A stretch of DNA of 64,000 nt. Origin: Brachycybe producta. Taxonomy: Eukaryota > Arthropoda > Diplopoda > Playtdesmida > Andrognathidae. The notes beneath the pieces are model-generated. The model was given only the letters and a program-made list of their open reading frames with translations. It was not told where the DNA came from and made no database searches. Positions within the stretch are counted from its first letter, which is position 1, and each line of letters begins with the position of its first letter. Made by a program: the position numbers and the translations under genes. Shown one piece after another: positions 45,116 through 58,346 of this stretch. The stretch spans positions 899,501 through 963,500 of the forward strand of contig JAUPFP010000016.1 of assembly GCA_036925085.1 (NCBI GenBank), in the 5' to 3' direction.

Positions 45116-48100
45116 TTACTCTTCATTACTTGCTGCATAATCGCTTCGTTCTATTTGCTGTTTCCTTTCAAACATTGCTTCAATGACATCCCAGAGGCAA
45201 CTATCACGAACGAAATCATTATCCACCAGATTTACCAAATAGTAATGATCGCTTATGTAAGCGATCAGATTCCGAGAAGCAGAGTTCTCGGGATAGAGAT
45301 GGCCCCACTGTTGCTTCCACAGAGCAAACGCTTCCTCCTGAAAACAAATGAAATTACGTTCTAGCTTCCTGAAAATTCTTTATCTTTGATGCCGTCGATG
45401 GAATGAGAAAATCGCACAACCTTCCAAACTTTAAAGCTGTCTGGATCGACAACTGTTGGTTGAATTATTTCTCGACCTGGAAACACCCCCCCAAGTGACC
45501 GCAATCGGACGATGTTTGTGACAGTTGGTATAATCTTCGTCACCCTACATAAAGGAAAAAAAAAATTCAAACAAAAGCATCACACGATTGAGATGTAACC
45601 AGGCTAAATTTTGCTTAAACTCAAGTTCTTAAAGATTCTTCCGAAACACTTTTTCTTTAAATTTATCGCAAGAAAATACAGGATTAATTATGAAATAACT
45701 TCATTACGAAATATTTTAAAATAAACTTATTTTGGAGCTCTGGTTATTCTGCGTTTCAGAAAAACTGAAAGTGAGTTACAATCTAGAATAACTTTTTATG
45801 GACAAAAATTTAAAAAAAATCTCACCTTTAATTTTCAAAATGACATACAAAGCTTATTTTAAAAGATAACAACGTCAAAGTATGCTTAAGTGATTGAGCT
45901 ACCCTTATAGTTGCAAAAACACTAAACTTTTCTTTATGTTTTACTTCATTTACAGTTTAAAACAACCTTAAAACTCTCGTCATAGAAGTTCCTTTTCATA
46001 GGAATCGTCATAAAAATGCCATTATCATTCATGCTTAAAACTTTGTTAAGGAAAATCAATGCTGGTTACATCATATGAAATAACCATTAACCTTCCCAAT
46101 GCTCCAGCATACCTTGTTATTTATAATATGGTAATTAACAGTAGGAAACCTCGGAAGAACTTCCATCAAAGCAACGACATTTTCTTTGCAAGTGAAAAAT
46201 TCCAAATATGCCTGTCAAAATTTAAGTTACAAAATAAATAATTTTATCAATAGAAAACGTTAAAAAGAGATCAACTTTTTGATAAATGTATCCTCCAGGT
46301 TGACCCCATCCTACAACAGGATCAGAAGATGGAAGACCGTTAACGTTTGGCTGCGAATTAATTGTCAGCACTCCACGTTTGTTCACACTTATCAACTGTG
46401 CCTGAAGAACATTCGTCTCCGGACGAAGTTCGTCATCGTTCCACGGAATGCGAGTCACCTGAACGAGCGAGTTTTTAGATTAAGAAACTATTGACGTTAT
46501 GCTGATTTCGATTTGAATCGCTCAAGAATCCCTTTGAAAAATAATTTGAAATTTTTTTTTGTCTAAATTAATTAGATAAAAATGTTTACAAAATTAATTT
46601 AAACAACGTTAAAACCCACAATAAATAACGAATAATAATAATAATAAAAAAAAATTCGCCACCATGATTCAAGTGATTCAGAACGTAAAGATAAGAAAAA
46701 AACAAAAACCTTTATGTTATTCTTGTTGCATTCCATCGAAACATAACACGAAAAAACATCAAACACATCTTGTTCGCATGTTAATTCTTCACTCCACATC
46801 TGCAACAGTTCATCATTACTACTTTTACTTTGCATAAAGAACAGATAATAATCCTTCAGATCTCCAAAAGCCGGAGAATCCGAACTTCCCCAACGACCGT
46901 TCGGAAACTCGTCCCAATTCTGAGTCCGATAAATGTAACTCCTTGGACGAGATGACCAGAAAATGGGTCTCACATCCTCGCTACACCTTCTCGCATTTGC
47001 AGCAACCTTCCAAGGAAGAGACCTTCTTACGTCCTCGCACCAGAGACCGACTTTACGCAAGATTGTAATCGCAGCAAACTCGCGATTCAAAGTGTATATA
47101 TGAATTCCAGGAACGCGATCGTCGGCCAACAGTTCGTTAATCATATCGACGGTTAAAGATATTCCGTAATTACGGATCGCTTCATCGTTATCTTTCAAAG
47201 TCTGAACACAATCGAGAACTTTTTCAGGTATGTCTACTTTAGAAAGACTCATGATGTGTTTCAACGACTCATAATTCTACCCTCAGAAAAGAATACAAGC
47301 AAATTAAAAACTATGAAAAAAATGAACCCTTTAAGAGGCTAGAAACACTCCAATGTGCACGTAGCTGCATGACGTCATCGACGCAATGTTAAGTGAAAAA
47401 TTTGATGCCTTCAAAAACATGGTATCGATTCTGGCCCCCTTTTACTCTTTCAAAGTGAGTTTTGAAAAATAATTCAAATCGCAATCGCTTCTTGAATATT
47501 GTGTAGCCAGGTATTCATTTTTTTGTTGTAATATTCTAAGGACTTTTTATTGATTTACACAAATTTACTCGACAAAAGGTCCATTTTGCCAACTAGGTTA
47601 CTGGATCTTCAGAAACGTTTTCAAGCATTCAGAAAAAAAAGTATGCGTATTCTTTAAAATGTGCATCAGATAATTTCATGATGTTTCTAATTACCATTTG
47701 GTTGCTGGAGTCATTTGAGTAACTTTGCAACCGAAAAATTAACCACGTTTCACAGCAAGTGCAACTCAAAGTGTCTAGGGCTCTCAAAAATAAGCTCCGA
47801 TTAAGGTTTACCTGAATGGGCATAATGCCAGGAATGATTGGTGCTTCGATACCGATCCGTCTACAATCGTCCAGGTAACTCAAAAATGTATCTGCTTTGA
47901 AAAACAGCTGAGTGATGACAAAATCTGCTCCGGCATCGACCTTTTCCTTTGTATACCTCAAGTCGTCTTCGTACGAAGCGCACTCCGGATGTCCGTGAGG
48001 ATACCCTATAATAACACGTTTTCCATTACCTCAAACGGCAGGAGTCACGTGGAAAATCGCTTTTAAGTCGCCTTTCTGTTACCTGCGACGCCTATAACGA

Positions 48101-49078
48101 AATAATCGCCAAACGTTTGACGAATGTGACGAACTAAATCAATCGCTCTCTCAAATCCATTTTGCATTGGACACTCATTCTCTTCCAGGAATGGGATCTA
48201 CAATTAAACACGCAAAAATAAAGAGATCAGAAAACTTACAACATTGCAAATTTTAAAAGAAAAATAAGTTCGCTCTTTTTGCACAGTTTTTTTTTAACAC
48301 ATTTCGTTTTTTCTCGCTATGCTTGCCAAAAATCCACGCAAAACAGCAAAAAAAAATTCAGAAATTTATTGTGAGCATAGAAGTGAAAATGTAACCAAGT
48401 GAAATTTTGAATTTCCTTTTTCGAGGACCCCCCCACCCTGTTTAAATACATAATTATATTTAATTAGATCAGTAATCGGTCTGGTAACTCGACCTCCACG
48501 TAAAGCCAAGATATTCCTCAATCCGAGATCCCTGGCCTTACGATGGTGCCTATTGACTTCTTCCGTCGTCATATTGCAACAGGTCATGTGCAACATTGTT
48601 TCCAGTCCGCAATAATTTAAAGTTGCGCCGGCGATCGTCATCGAACTCGTCTCAGCATCACTTCCGGAATCGCCAAAGTTTCTCCAAGTGACATCGCAAA
48701 AAAGAGGTTTGCCGTGACTAATCCGTTCCAACCTATAAAAAAATTGAACATTCTCCGATAATAAAAATTCAGAAAGCTGCGACTCTTCCTCTCTCACCTC
48801 CCCATGAGGTTAACTACTCCGCTCTTCGTCTTTGGAGGAAAGAACTCAAGAGAAAAAAATCGGTCTTTCGATTCTATACGTCTGTTAATCCGTTCAATCA
48901 AACTCTGATATTCTTCAGTAAAATTTGGTGAATTGGGAACTGATAAAGATGGCGATCTATCGCCATCAGAACAACTGGAACTTTCACTGTATGAATTAGG
49001 ACATTGTCCCGTCGAAGGATTCAGAGTGAGGCGATTAAGTGACAACGAATGTCCACTTTTATCGTTTTTACCGACCAT
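45116..49078 (-). CDS. MTHFR: MTHFR, methylenetetrahydrofolate reductase (9 exons, two frame-disrupting bases)
   Basis: MTHFR reduces 5,10-methylene-THF to 5-methyl-THF with FAD and NADPH, feeding methionine synthesis. Exons: 49078-48798, 48732-48494, 48197-48083, 48005-47812, 47276-46710, 46458-46276, 46211-46113, 45544-45421 and 45337-45116; about 673 aa (human 656). Motifs in order: a Ser-rich N-terminus (human MTHFR is regulated by phosphorylation there), [65 protein letters not shown], then regulatory-domain motifs [24 protein letters not shown] and [11 protein letters not shown]. Phases close at all junctions except in exon 3 (115 nt, one extra base after the invariant RGD) and exon 8 (124 nt, one extra G in a G7 run). 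Both could be assembly errors or true lesions. An AG lies one base before the ATG (AACCAG|AATGG). Confidence 0.93.
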
Positions 49079-51139
49079 TCTGGTTAGTTAAACAATAGAT
49101 ATCAACCTAAAATGACAGAAAAACAACAAGATATAGCAACGATGGTCGTCAAATGCCTAAAAGAAATCAAAATTGACCTCTTGACTAACGCCATCCCAAG
49201 CCTTTTAGAAGTAAAATAAGGAATTTGATGTATTTTAGAATAAAGGGTATTCACTTTTGATTAGCCTCTAATCCAAGGATTTGAAGGTGTTATATAAGTT
49301 GCGCCTAAGGCTTGAAATAAAGCGAAAAGCTCTACAATCTCCTGCATAGCGGCTAAGTGGCTGCTGCTCATCGAAAGAATACCAAAATAAGATTTTTACG
49401 TCAGGTTGAAAATGATCCAACTTATACTTTATAATTTCTTTTAGAAAAAGTTGATTTTGATAAATATCAAACACGAAAATACCCTTATAGTTCCTAAATT
49501 TTGCTCTTAAAATGCAGAATAACGAAGTAGTAGTTTTAAAAACGCAGAATATCGAGCTTTCCGAATGCGACCGTACGAAATTACCGCCCAAAAATCAGCC
49601 GCCGACAAAACTACCTCAGCGGCGGCTAAAACATTATAAATGGAAGAAGCGGCGACCGGTTCAGAGGTCAACCAATGAAATATCAACCACATGCACTTGA
49701 CATGTAATCTAATTATCTGAAAGTTTACACGTACCAACAACGACGACTATTTGTGGTTTTTTTTTACGAAGTTATTTATACTCTCGTTTGTATTGGGATC
49801 AAATTTCTTTTGTTAGTTTCATTGCACTGCGCCGGTCCAAAGACCTAATCATCATAAATAAGCGCACAAAACACAATAACAACTTATATACGCACATAAT
49901 AACGTCCTTTTCTGCTGCCCTTGTTACCTTGACAAACTTCAGCAAACAAAACTACAAACGCAAGCATAACTTACCTGTGTCGTGTAGAAAGTGCTGCTGT
50001 TAAGATACTTTAGTTCGTAAACACAAGAGAGTACGAATTAAAACTCAACCCTCAAAAGATCATTGAAAATTTGAAAGAGAAATAATAAAACCAGTCGCAG
50101 CTCATTTTATAGAAACACCTCTCCAGCAGATAGAACGTAAGACACGCCTCCACAATTAGTTATTGGCCAATCACAAAGCACCTGTTTAATAATAAAGCTC
50201 GCATATTTAATTAAGCCTAGCCTCTAAAAGTGCCATTTTTCAGCACTCTCTCCACCCATCGTTGATAACCTTGAAGTCTATTGATTTCTGGAAGAATGCA
50301 AATGAGCACCGTCAGAGGCTAGTCGACCAAGGGTTAATTAAGCCACACCCCAACACAAACAAAGGATTCATTCAACAATCATGTCACGGTCACGTGTTAT
50401 GTCACGGCCATTTTGGATCCACTTAACCCATTTGTCATCATAACAATTAATAACTATATAATTGCAAATATTTTTTTTTCTTTTCATCAGTATTTCAGTT
50501 GATATTTCATGAAACAACTCAAATATATTTCTTTAAAAATACTTTATAATTTGTATAAAAATGCACTTAAATTACAAAAAAAACCCATGACAACCTCACA
50601 AAGTTTCATAAATGTGGAAGAGAAAATAGCTATTCAAATTAGGTGATATTTCGCATACTGCTAGCCTCAGTGTACAAGCCTTTTCACGAATCCACGAATC
50701 CGTCTTACAGGAGGAGGCTAGTCGTGAGACAAATAGCAAATTTCTCCGATAGCTGTTTTCTCTGTATATACAGAGTGTGTACAAATTGGACATTTTAATG
50801 AGACGATGATTTCATTTTTTCACATTATATACAAGTAGCTTTTTTTTGCGTTTACAGACGCTGTAAACTCAACTGTATGAAACCTATAATAATGAAGCGA
50901 ATCAATGACGTGTCATATGTCATTTTGATTGAATTTCACATTTGTTCATTAAAATAATAAAATACAATTAATATCCGATCTACTCACGTTAACATTTGTT
51001 ATTCATTTCCGTTGAGTGACCATAATCTATTTATTTGGCTCAATGACTAGAGGGAGGGGGCTTAATTGGGAAATTTTTAGGGGATTAAGTATCATTAAGT
51101 ATGGTTAAGTATAGCTTCGTATTATATAATAGGGCATAA
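49079..51139. other. Upstream region of MTHFR, no gene recognised
   Basis: A GC-richer patch at 49,550-49,670 with GCCGCCGAC…CAGCGGCGGC could belong to the MTHFR promoter or a 5'-UTR exon. Short inverted pairs containing AGCCTCTA / TAGAGGCT-type sequences recur at about 50,220-50,325 and 50,660-50,720 and look like small MITEs. ORFs here are unconvincing. Confidence 0.4.
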
Positions 51140-51610
51140 GGTACAACTGTAAGGCTTTTGCAGTTAATTTATAAGTTATATTATCATCATATTTGTGCAA
51201 AATAGAACATATGTCTGCAGTTTCCTACATATTTTTAATAGTTAATATGCAGATTTTTATTGTTTTATGCATTTATTTTGTAATTTCCAAGAAAATTCCT
51301 ACATATTTTTTTTTATAAATTTGTATAAATTTATTCAGGTATCTGCATCTTTATTTGTAATTTCCAACAAATCTACACACTTTACATCATATTTCTGCTG
51401 TTTGTTTCAAATTTATGCAAATTACAACATATTCTGGCAGTTAACTGCATATTTTTCATTTGTTTCGATGCAGATTACTGCATTTTCTTGTAGATTCCTA
51501 CAAATTTATACAGTTATCTACATGAAAATCATGGTTTTAGCAGTTTCCTCCAATATCTAATCCATTTTTCGCATATTTCTTGCAGTTTTCAACATAATTA
51601 CGCATTTTAT
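51140..51610. repeat. Degenerate minisatellite like that at 27.2-27.7 kb
   Basis: Irregular 25-40 bp units with variants of GCAGTTTCCTACATATTTTT and TTGTAATTTCCAACA. It begins directly downstream of TAF11 exon 2 on the minus strand. Confidence 0.6.
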
Positions 51611-51644
51611 TGAGAGATCCTTTAAGAAAATTAAAATAAATAAC

Positions 51645-52118
51645 CCTTTTTATGGCAGCTTTTGGAAACGCAACTCTACGAAACATTTCATAACGATTCA
51701 GTTGCTCTTCGGAAAAGTTCGAGACAAGAACTCTGTGAAAAAGAATAAAGTAAAACTGGATTAATGATAAAAAAAACATTACTAAAATCGGGATCACAAG
51801 TTACTGCATTCGTTCTCGTTCTTCTTCTTCGGCTTCTTTCTTGTTTTTTTGAATCACATTGCTGTCAATCACCTCTTTAGAGCCAGAAATAGGAACCTCA
51901 CCACTAGAAACATTAGTAGTAGTTGTTATTGACACAGAATCTGTCGTAACAGCTTCTTTATCGTTATCCGAAGCTTCGGAATTCTCTGTTTTGATGGATT
52001 TTGGTTCATTTTTGACGATTTCATCGCTTTTAGTCTCGTCTAATTCGATCGGTTCTGACTTTATATCGTTTAATGAAGCATCACTGTCTTTTACATCACT
52101 TTCTGATTTGATTTCCAT
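51645..52118 (-). CDS. TAF11: TAF11, TFIID subunit 11, N-terminal exons only
   Basis: Exon 1 (52118-51805) encodes an acidic, Ser/Thr-rich tail with repeated IKSEP/IKTE-like motifs that could be SUMO sites, ending EEEERERM. Exon 2 (51732-51645) encodes [16 protein letters not shown] and FPKAAIKR, nearly identical to human TAF11 ([25 protein letters not shown]), the start of the histone fold. The donor is AAAAGG|gttatt, phase 0. The rest of the fold is not found nearby. The only TAF11 C-terminal sequence in the window lies 17.6 kb downstream at 33.8 kb, beyond MTHFR, ELP5 and DEPDC1, or on the wrong side at 53.4 kb. The gene is therefore split or has an unusually long intron containing other genes. 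Confidence 0.85.
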
Positions 52119-52583
52119 TTGTAATCTCTTCGAAATTTACGAAAAAGACAAGAAAAAACACTGAAATTGAAAGAAATTCACATAAAAAAAAGACAGAAGT
52201 CGCCATTTCCTATACGTTTTCAGTACATTTTCAAATCCATCAATTAACACAACTGCTAAGTAATCGGTGACGGCTTATCTACATATAAACGTCACTGATG
52301 TGTAACCGATGGAAGCAGAAGTGGAATTTCAATTTTTTGATTCACCGACTTCATTAGTTCTATAAAATATGACGTCACAATTATATGTTACTACTGCGGT
52401 TTTATCACATTCTGTTACTCATCAATTCATCCAGCATTGTGATGTCACGTCCATATATTTCTATGATCATGAGGTCACACTGCTGTAGAAGTCGATGAAG
52501 CCACATAAGTAAACAACGGCGCTTTATCTAATTAACAATGATATATTTTTCTAGATGTTAGACGTCATTACGTTTTGACCCTA
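52119..52583. other. TAF11 upstream region up to the duplication breakpoint
   Basis: AT-rich with several TGACGTCA-like sites (for example at 52,370, 52,441 and 52,561). No gene seen. This sequence is not present to the left of copy 1. Confidence 0.45.
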
Positions 52584-53406
52584 GAACCCTACTTATCAGT
52601 TAATTATAATATTTTGTTCTATGACTTATCAGTTTGATGACGTCATGTTTGGCCTTTTCTGAATGCTCAAATGTTGTTAACGGATTCAAATCTTTTCGTT
52701 TTAGGCTTACAGTAATAAGTTGTGCCCGAAAATATCATAAATGTTACATTTTTCATCTTATTAGTTATTATATAAAAATTATGATCGTTAGTGTTTCCTT
52801 TTTGTTGAAATAAATCATCAATGGTTCATATGATTTTTATTTGCGGCCATTTTTTTTTATTCAGTTTAGCATCTGCTCAATTTGGCGCTTATTCAGAGCC
52901 ATCCTGAAGATAATTTGCAATTAAACACATTTTCATTTTGTAACAATAAAAATTCCGCTTCTGAATAAATTTTTGCTTTTTTAATTTATTTTTGTCATGG
53001 TTTGTTATTAACTCATTATTAGTTTTATTTTTGTTTAAAAATTACAATTACAAAAGATACGCATCTCTTTTTATATACAAATACTTCATAATTATCTGCA
53101 ATTGATAAAATTCCCGCTTTATACAAATTATAAACTACGTTAGTAATGACGTCACAATTTTGAAGTTATGTTCATTTCGTGTACGCATATGGCGCAAGTT
53201 CCATTAATTTAAGTGCTACATACGCCATCTTGGTTCACCATTTATTTTTCATTTCCCTACCTTAAAGAAAAATTTCAAAGAGTATAAAAAGTCTGAAACT
53301 AGTGATGACAAATCATTACAAAAATAATCCAAAATTTCAATAAATATGCATTTTTATTGCTCCAATCCATAGAATGTACCTGGCCGAACTTTCTCAAGAA
53401 CGATCG

Positions 53407-53639
53407 CTAAGTACAAAAAAGTGGTTTACTGTGTCGATTCGATCGAAAAATCCCTCGTAACTTGAGCCTTCTCATTGCTTCTCGTAGATGTTTTGGTTGT
53501 AACGGACCATGGTTGAGTGGTTGGGTTTGGCCACACAAAGACGACTGTTTGCAGTATATCTCGACCACTAGAAGTCGTTCGTCTGCGAACACCCTTAGGG
53601 TACACATCCAGATGTTTGTTTGTGTACATTTGAGCGTTA
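53407..53639 (-). CDS. TAF11: TAF11-like C-terminal exon, copy 2
   Basis: Encodes the same GPLQPKHLREAMRRLK ending as at 33,788. It lies upstream of the TAF11 N-terminal exons with respect to the minus strand, so it cannot be spliced to them in the order shown. Confidence 0.65.
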
Positions 53640-56327
53640 CTTAAAGTGACAACGGCGTTAACAGTCCGAAAGAGAAGCGGGTTTTTGTCCTTTCATCGGC
53701 CGATAAAACTTTCAACTTGAAAGTGCCGAGAGGAAGATGCAAATTAACCAAGAATCGTACGACTAAAGAGACAGCTGCGCTTAAAACACATTTAATGTCG
53801 TAAACTGAAAGTTATTTCGCTCACCAACCGGCTGAAGAAACATCAACGTAACCCAAAACTAGCGTTCCTTTAAGAATTGACATCCTGATATGTTCAGCAT
53901 TAAAATGTAACATGTTTACTCATAACGTCCCTAGATGGCGCTACGTAAATAAATGGGATTCTCAACGTAAGGGCCACATCGTCTGATTTTACATAGACGA
54001 GAAAAGACCAACTGGCCCTCACAATGAATTAATAACTTATTAAAATTCAATATTAATAAGCTACGGTGTGATAAAATAATTATAAAAAATATGAAGAAAA
54101 ACTAGAACGTGCTTTAGAAATTAGAAGGTTAGGGTAGTGTATTTTTATGTTGATATATTTCAAAATACGCTTTTTATGTGATTTTGAAAATTACCCAACT
54201 TTAAACAGAGAATATTTTATAATTTGCCTTTAAAAAGTTTATTTTAAAAGATATCAACATGAAAATACCTTTAAATACCTTTATAAAACACATGCAAATT
54301 TCTTTTCCTTTTGCTCCTGAAAGATAAAATATAATTAATCAGAATTAAACAAATCAACTGTTCATAAACCTTCACTATTTGTTTATTTACAGATATTAAT
54401 TATAATTTAAAGTAAAAAATTGCAAATAAATTCCCGAAATTGACAATTACACAATGCAGGACTGTGGTACTTTCCGATAATTTCATTAAATAAAAACAAA
54501 AAATAAACAACCCACTTTTAATTTCCACAATAAATATCCTATCATTTGAAAATAAAACAACACAAGATTTTTTTTTAGAAAAAAAGTTTTATTAGAAAAA
54601 ATAAATGTTACCAAGAACCCAGTTTCATAAAAATACAAATTCAATTACAAGTTACAAGTAAATTCACAATACTCACTAGTAAAATGCAAATTTCTATTAT
54701 GATTTTTAACAGCAAAGTGAGTTACATCGAGGTCTCAAGTTCGATCGTTATCGGCTTTCACAAATTGAAACAATTATAGTATACGGGGCCCCCCTCACAA
54801 ATTTAAATAAACTACAACTTGTTAGAAAGATCTTGATGAGCTGCTGAATAATAAATGCAAACCCATTTTGACACAAACAACCAAACGTGCACAAAAACGC
54901 ATGCAAAAGTTGGAAGTATATGGCATTTTAAAGTTTTTTTTTTTTGCTATGTTAACATACAGTAGGTGCATAATAAACTAATCATTTTTAAATAAAATCA
55001 AGTGATGTTTTGTACAGACTCTAGGGGCTGCGCCCCCAGGCCCCTTGCAACAAGCCTAATTTAACCCAAAATACTATAGGTTAACTTAGCCCACCCATAC
55101 AATTTGTAGGGGAAAAACTTTTTTCAAAATGCCATTTTCCTCCATGTAAATTCTAACTTTTGCATGCACTTTATTGCTTGCATTTATTGTTTGCATCAAA
55201 AAAACATTTGCATATTTCTCACTTAGATCGCCACAATCTTTACAAATTTTGTTTATTTAAATTATCGAGGGGACCGTATACTAGAATTATACCTTCTTTT
55301 TTTTTTTGTAATTTACGCCATAACTGTCATAAACGTCATAAAATATATCAATCAAAATAAATAGTTCTGAAAAACGCAATTCAAAAGATGCGTCCATCCT
55401 TAGACAGTTGGGTTAAGTTAGGCTTGTTGCAGGGGGCCCGGGGCGCATCCCCCATAAATGGATTATTAAGATACAAGTATCTTAACAGTCCATTTATTTG
55501 GATTGTTTTTTGATTTCATTTATATTTTTTGATTTTCATTGATTATTTTTGAGCAATTTATTTAGGATTGAATGATGTATTTTGTTAAAATGGAATACAC
55601 CTCTTGCTTCGGAGGCAGAGATGTAACCACTCATTATTGCAAATGGGGTATTTGTAGCAGCATATCTTAATTTAGAGGTCTCTTTGAAATCCCCAATTTT
55701 TTTTAACTATTACTATATAAATACTGTTCAATTTGTGCCATGAATAATTTGTTATGTTAATTAAAACTGTCTAAAATTTAAAACGTGTAGCTTTTATACT
55801 ATCTGAGCTATTCATTTTAAAACAGATTGTTTTACTTGTGCTAAAAAGTAATCAATTAAAAAATATATGCAGGGGAAAAATCTGATTATCTTATCTTGCA
55901 ATCAACCAAACAACTTGTAAAATTTGGGCGAAATTATACAAGCTGTAAAAAACGCTTTTATAAATGTGAATAATAATTGTAACTTGAGAGGTTGTATTTT
56001 TATGAAACAGGGTCAAGGGTTGCATAAAATTCATGATTCATTGAAACAGAAAATCAATTTAACAAAACGGGATTTTTTGTTGAAAAATTAAAATCGGATT
56101 TCTTATCATCTACATCAAACTCTAAAGGATATTAACAGTAACGCCCATCAGAATCTTCAGACTAGTTACAGCAAAACCATTTCTGATGAGAGATGAAAAA
56201 ACAACTTTAAAATATTTTATCTCCTTTTTTCGTTTAGTTTCAAACTCAGTTCAAAAGCTACAAACTAACCTTTAAAGATCTTTTCGGTTTGGGGTTCATC
56301 GATTTCGTCACTCTTCTATTTTCTTTA
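53640..56327. mobile_element. Nested inverted-repeat elements, copy 2
   Basis: Counterpart of 34,021-36,713; the outer element is at about 54,617-56,016. It differs from copy 1 by a 4-base deletion near 55,475 and a few substitutions. Confidence 0.65.
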
Positions 56328-57933
56328 TTAAACTGTAAAAATAAATAAACAAGACGTTGGAACGTTTTTGTTTGTTTCATCGAGACTCGTGCGAGGAAAA
56401 CATGTACGTCGCTCCACCTGTTTGATCAATCGCCGTCTTTTGGACGAGTCAGGCATCGAAAAAGCATCGGAGAAAAGGTCGCAAAGTGCCTCAGAAGTCA
56501 TTTCGACGTGCCGGACGCCTTCGGGACGTTTCCGCTTGCAAAAAAGGTCCGTTTGAATCGGTTCTTTCTCTTCTTCTTTGTTCTGGAACAAAAAGAAGAA
56601 CAAAGTCAATAAAATCTCTTGATATGCTTCAATATATCTCCGTGCACTGACAGATGGAAAGACCTTCCTTTCTTCACCCTCTTCTAAGAGCAATTTAAGG
56701 TCAGTAAGAAGAGCAGTCGGTAGAAGAAACAGTTCCTTCGCATTCTCTATCATGAATGCTAAGACTCTCATCATGTCGTCTTTCTTAGACTTCCAATCCA
56801 AAACGGTCATCTAGAAGAGGAAAAACGAGTCGTTACGATGTTGAATACAAACACGCATACATCGTATCTCTAGAGTTACCGTCCGTGGACATAAAAGACA
56901 TTTCGCAAAGATGGTGGCCAAATTTCCTGAATTAAATTTGTGAACCTTGCATTGGAATGAAAATCGATGCAAGATAAAAAGTAGACGACGGAGGAGATTT
57001 CGTTTCTCATTCGGAATTAGCAGAAGAGCCAAACGAACAGCCTCGATCCACTGCTTTCTATTCCGATCGTCGCAATCGAGATCTTTTAGACAGATCAAGA
57101 AAAAACAATCAGTTCTGCATGAAAACAGTTTAGAACGATCTCTATCTTATAAAGTATAAATGTTACCAGCAATTTTCCAAAAAACGTTAAAAAGATCTTG
57201 CGTGAAAAGCGGTTCATTAAGATATCCCAACGTTTTAAGCAGTACCAAAAGTAGTTTTACTTCCCGCACTCCTGGGAGGCTCTTTCCAGACAAATATTGT
57301 TGACGGAGATCTACAATAAGAACAGTATTTCAGTGCAAAAAGAAAAAAAAAACTTGCTTTAAAGGTGTAACACTAACGTTGTTCTTGGTCAAGAGCAGTC
57401 ATTATGCCGTTCAAAGTTTTGGCCCTCCTTCGAGTGAGAGAAAAAACAGAGTCTTCATTTTCTAATTCATCTGAAAATAATAAAAACGATTATCGAAACT
57501 GAATAGTTAATATTTAAAAAAAAATCAATTTAAAAGTCAAATTTAAATCGACTTAAATATGTTTTTTGAAAGAAATATTAAAAAATCCTTATAATTTAAA
57601 TTATATCAAAAGTTTTTCACTATAAAAAAAACCTTTTCCGTTCCCCTTCCCCTTTGAACCAAAAAATGTGAACCTTCCACGACGAGTTGTTGACGACGTT
57701 TGTTCTGTCGAAGTTTCCGTTTTGTAGACGAAAAGATCTTCCTCCATTGGCACGTCCAAAACACGCAATAAATTAATCCGGCTCAGAGCCAAAAAACGCT
57801 TTCTATCGCGTTCACCAAGACAGCCAAAGATCGAATAACACCGTCGACTTTTTCGAAAATATTCGTCTAAACGGCAGCGGTCGGTGTCCATACCACACTC
57901 CTCCTCCAATCCCCACCCCTGACCAATGTCCAT
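56328..57933 (-). CDS. DEPDC1-like RhoGAP-fold protein, copy 2
   Basis: Exons 57933-57633, 57470-57378, 57310-57167, 57082-56880 and 56810-56328. The predicted protein is identical to copy 1; one difference near 56,724 (CTG to CTT) is synonymous. The DEP domain is likewise not found. Confidence 0.7.
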
Positions 57934-58346
57934 CTATACAAATAAAATCAATTATATGTCATTTTGTTATGTATATAGTGTTTATAAGGTGGTTTTTAAA
58001 TACAAATGCCACTGAAACTCTTAATTATTCTGAAAATTGAATATTTTTAGAAACAATCTCTTATGGGTATTTTCATGTTGATATCTTTTAAAATAAGCGT
58101 TTTTTGTCATTGTATTGCAGTTTGAAAATGACCAAACTGGAAGCAGATGATATTTTATTTAAATTCTTGTCTTTAAAAAGCAGCCTATTTTGAAAGATAT
58201 CAATAATAGTATGTCATGAAGCTACAATTCTAGTTTCTAAAACACTTTCAATTTCTTTTTAAAGATAGACTAATGGAAAATAAAGAAAAGAGGTGCGTTT
58301 CCACTTTCATAGCCTCTTCCTTGTGACCTCCAGCGATCAAGGCGGT

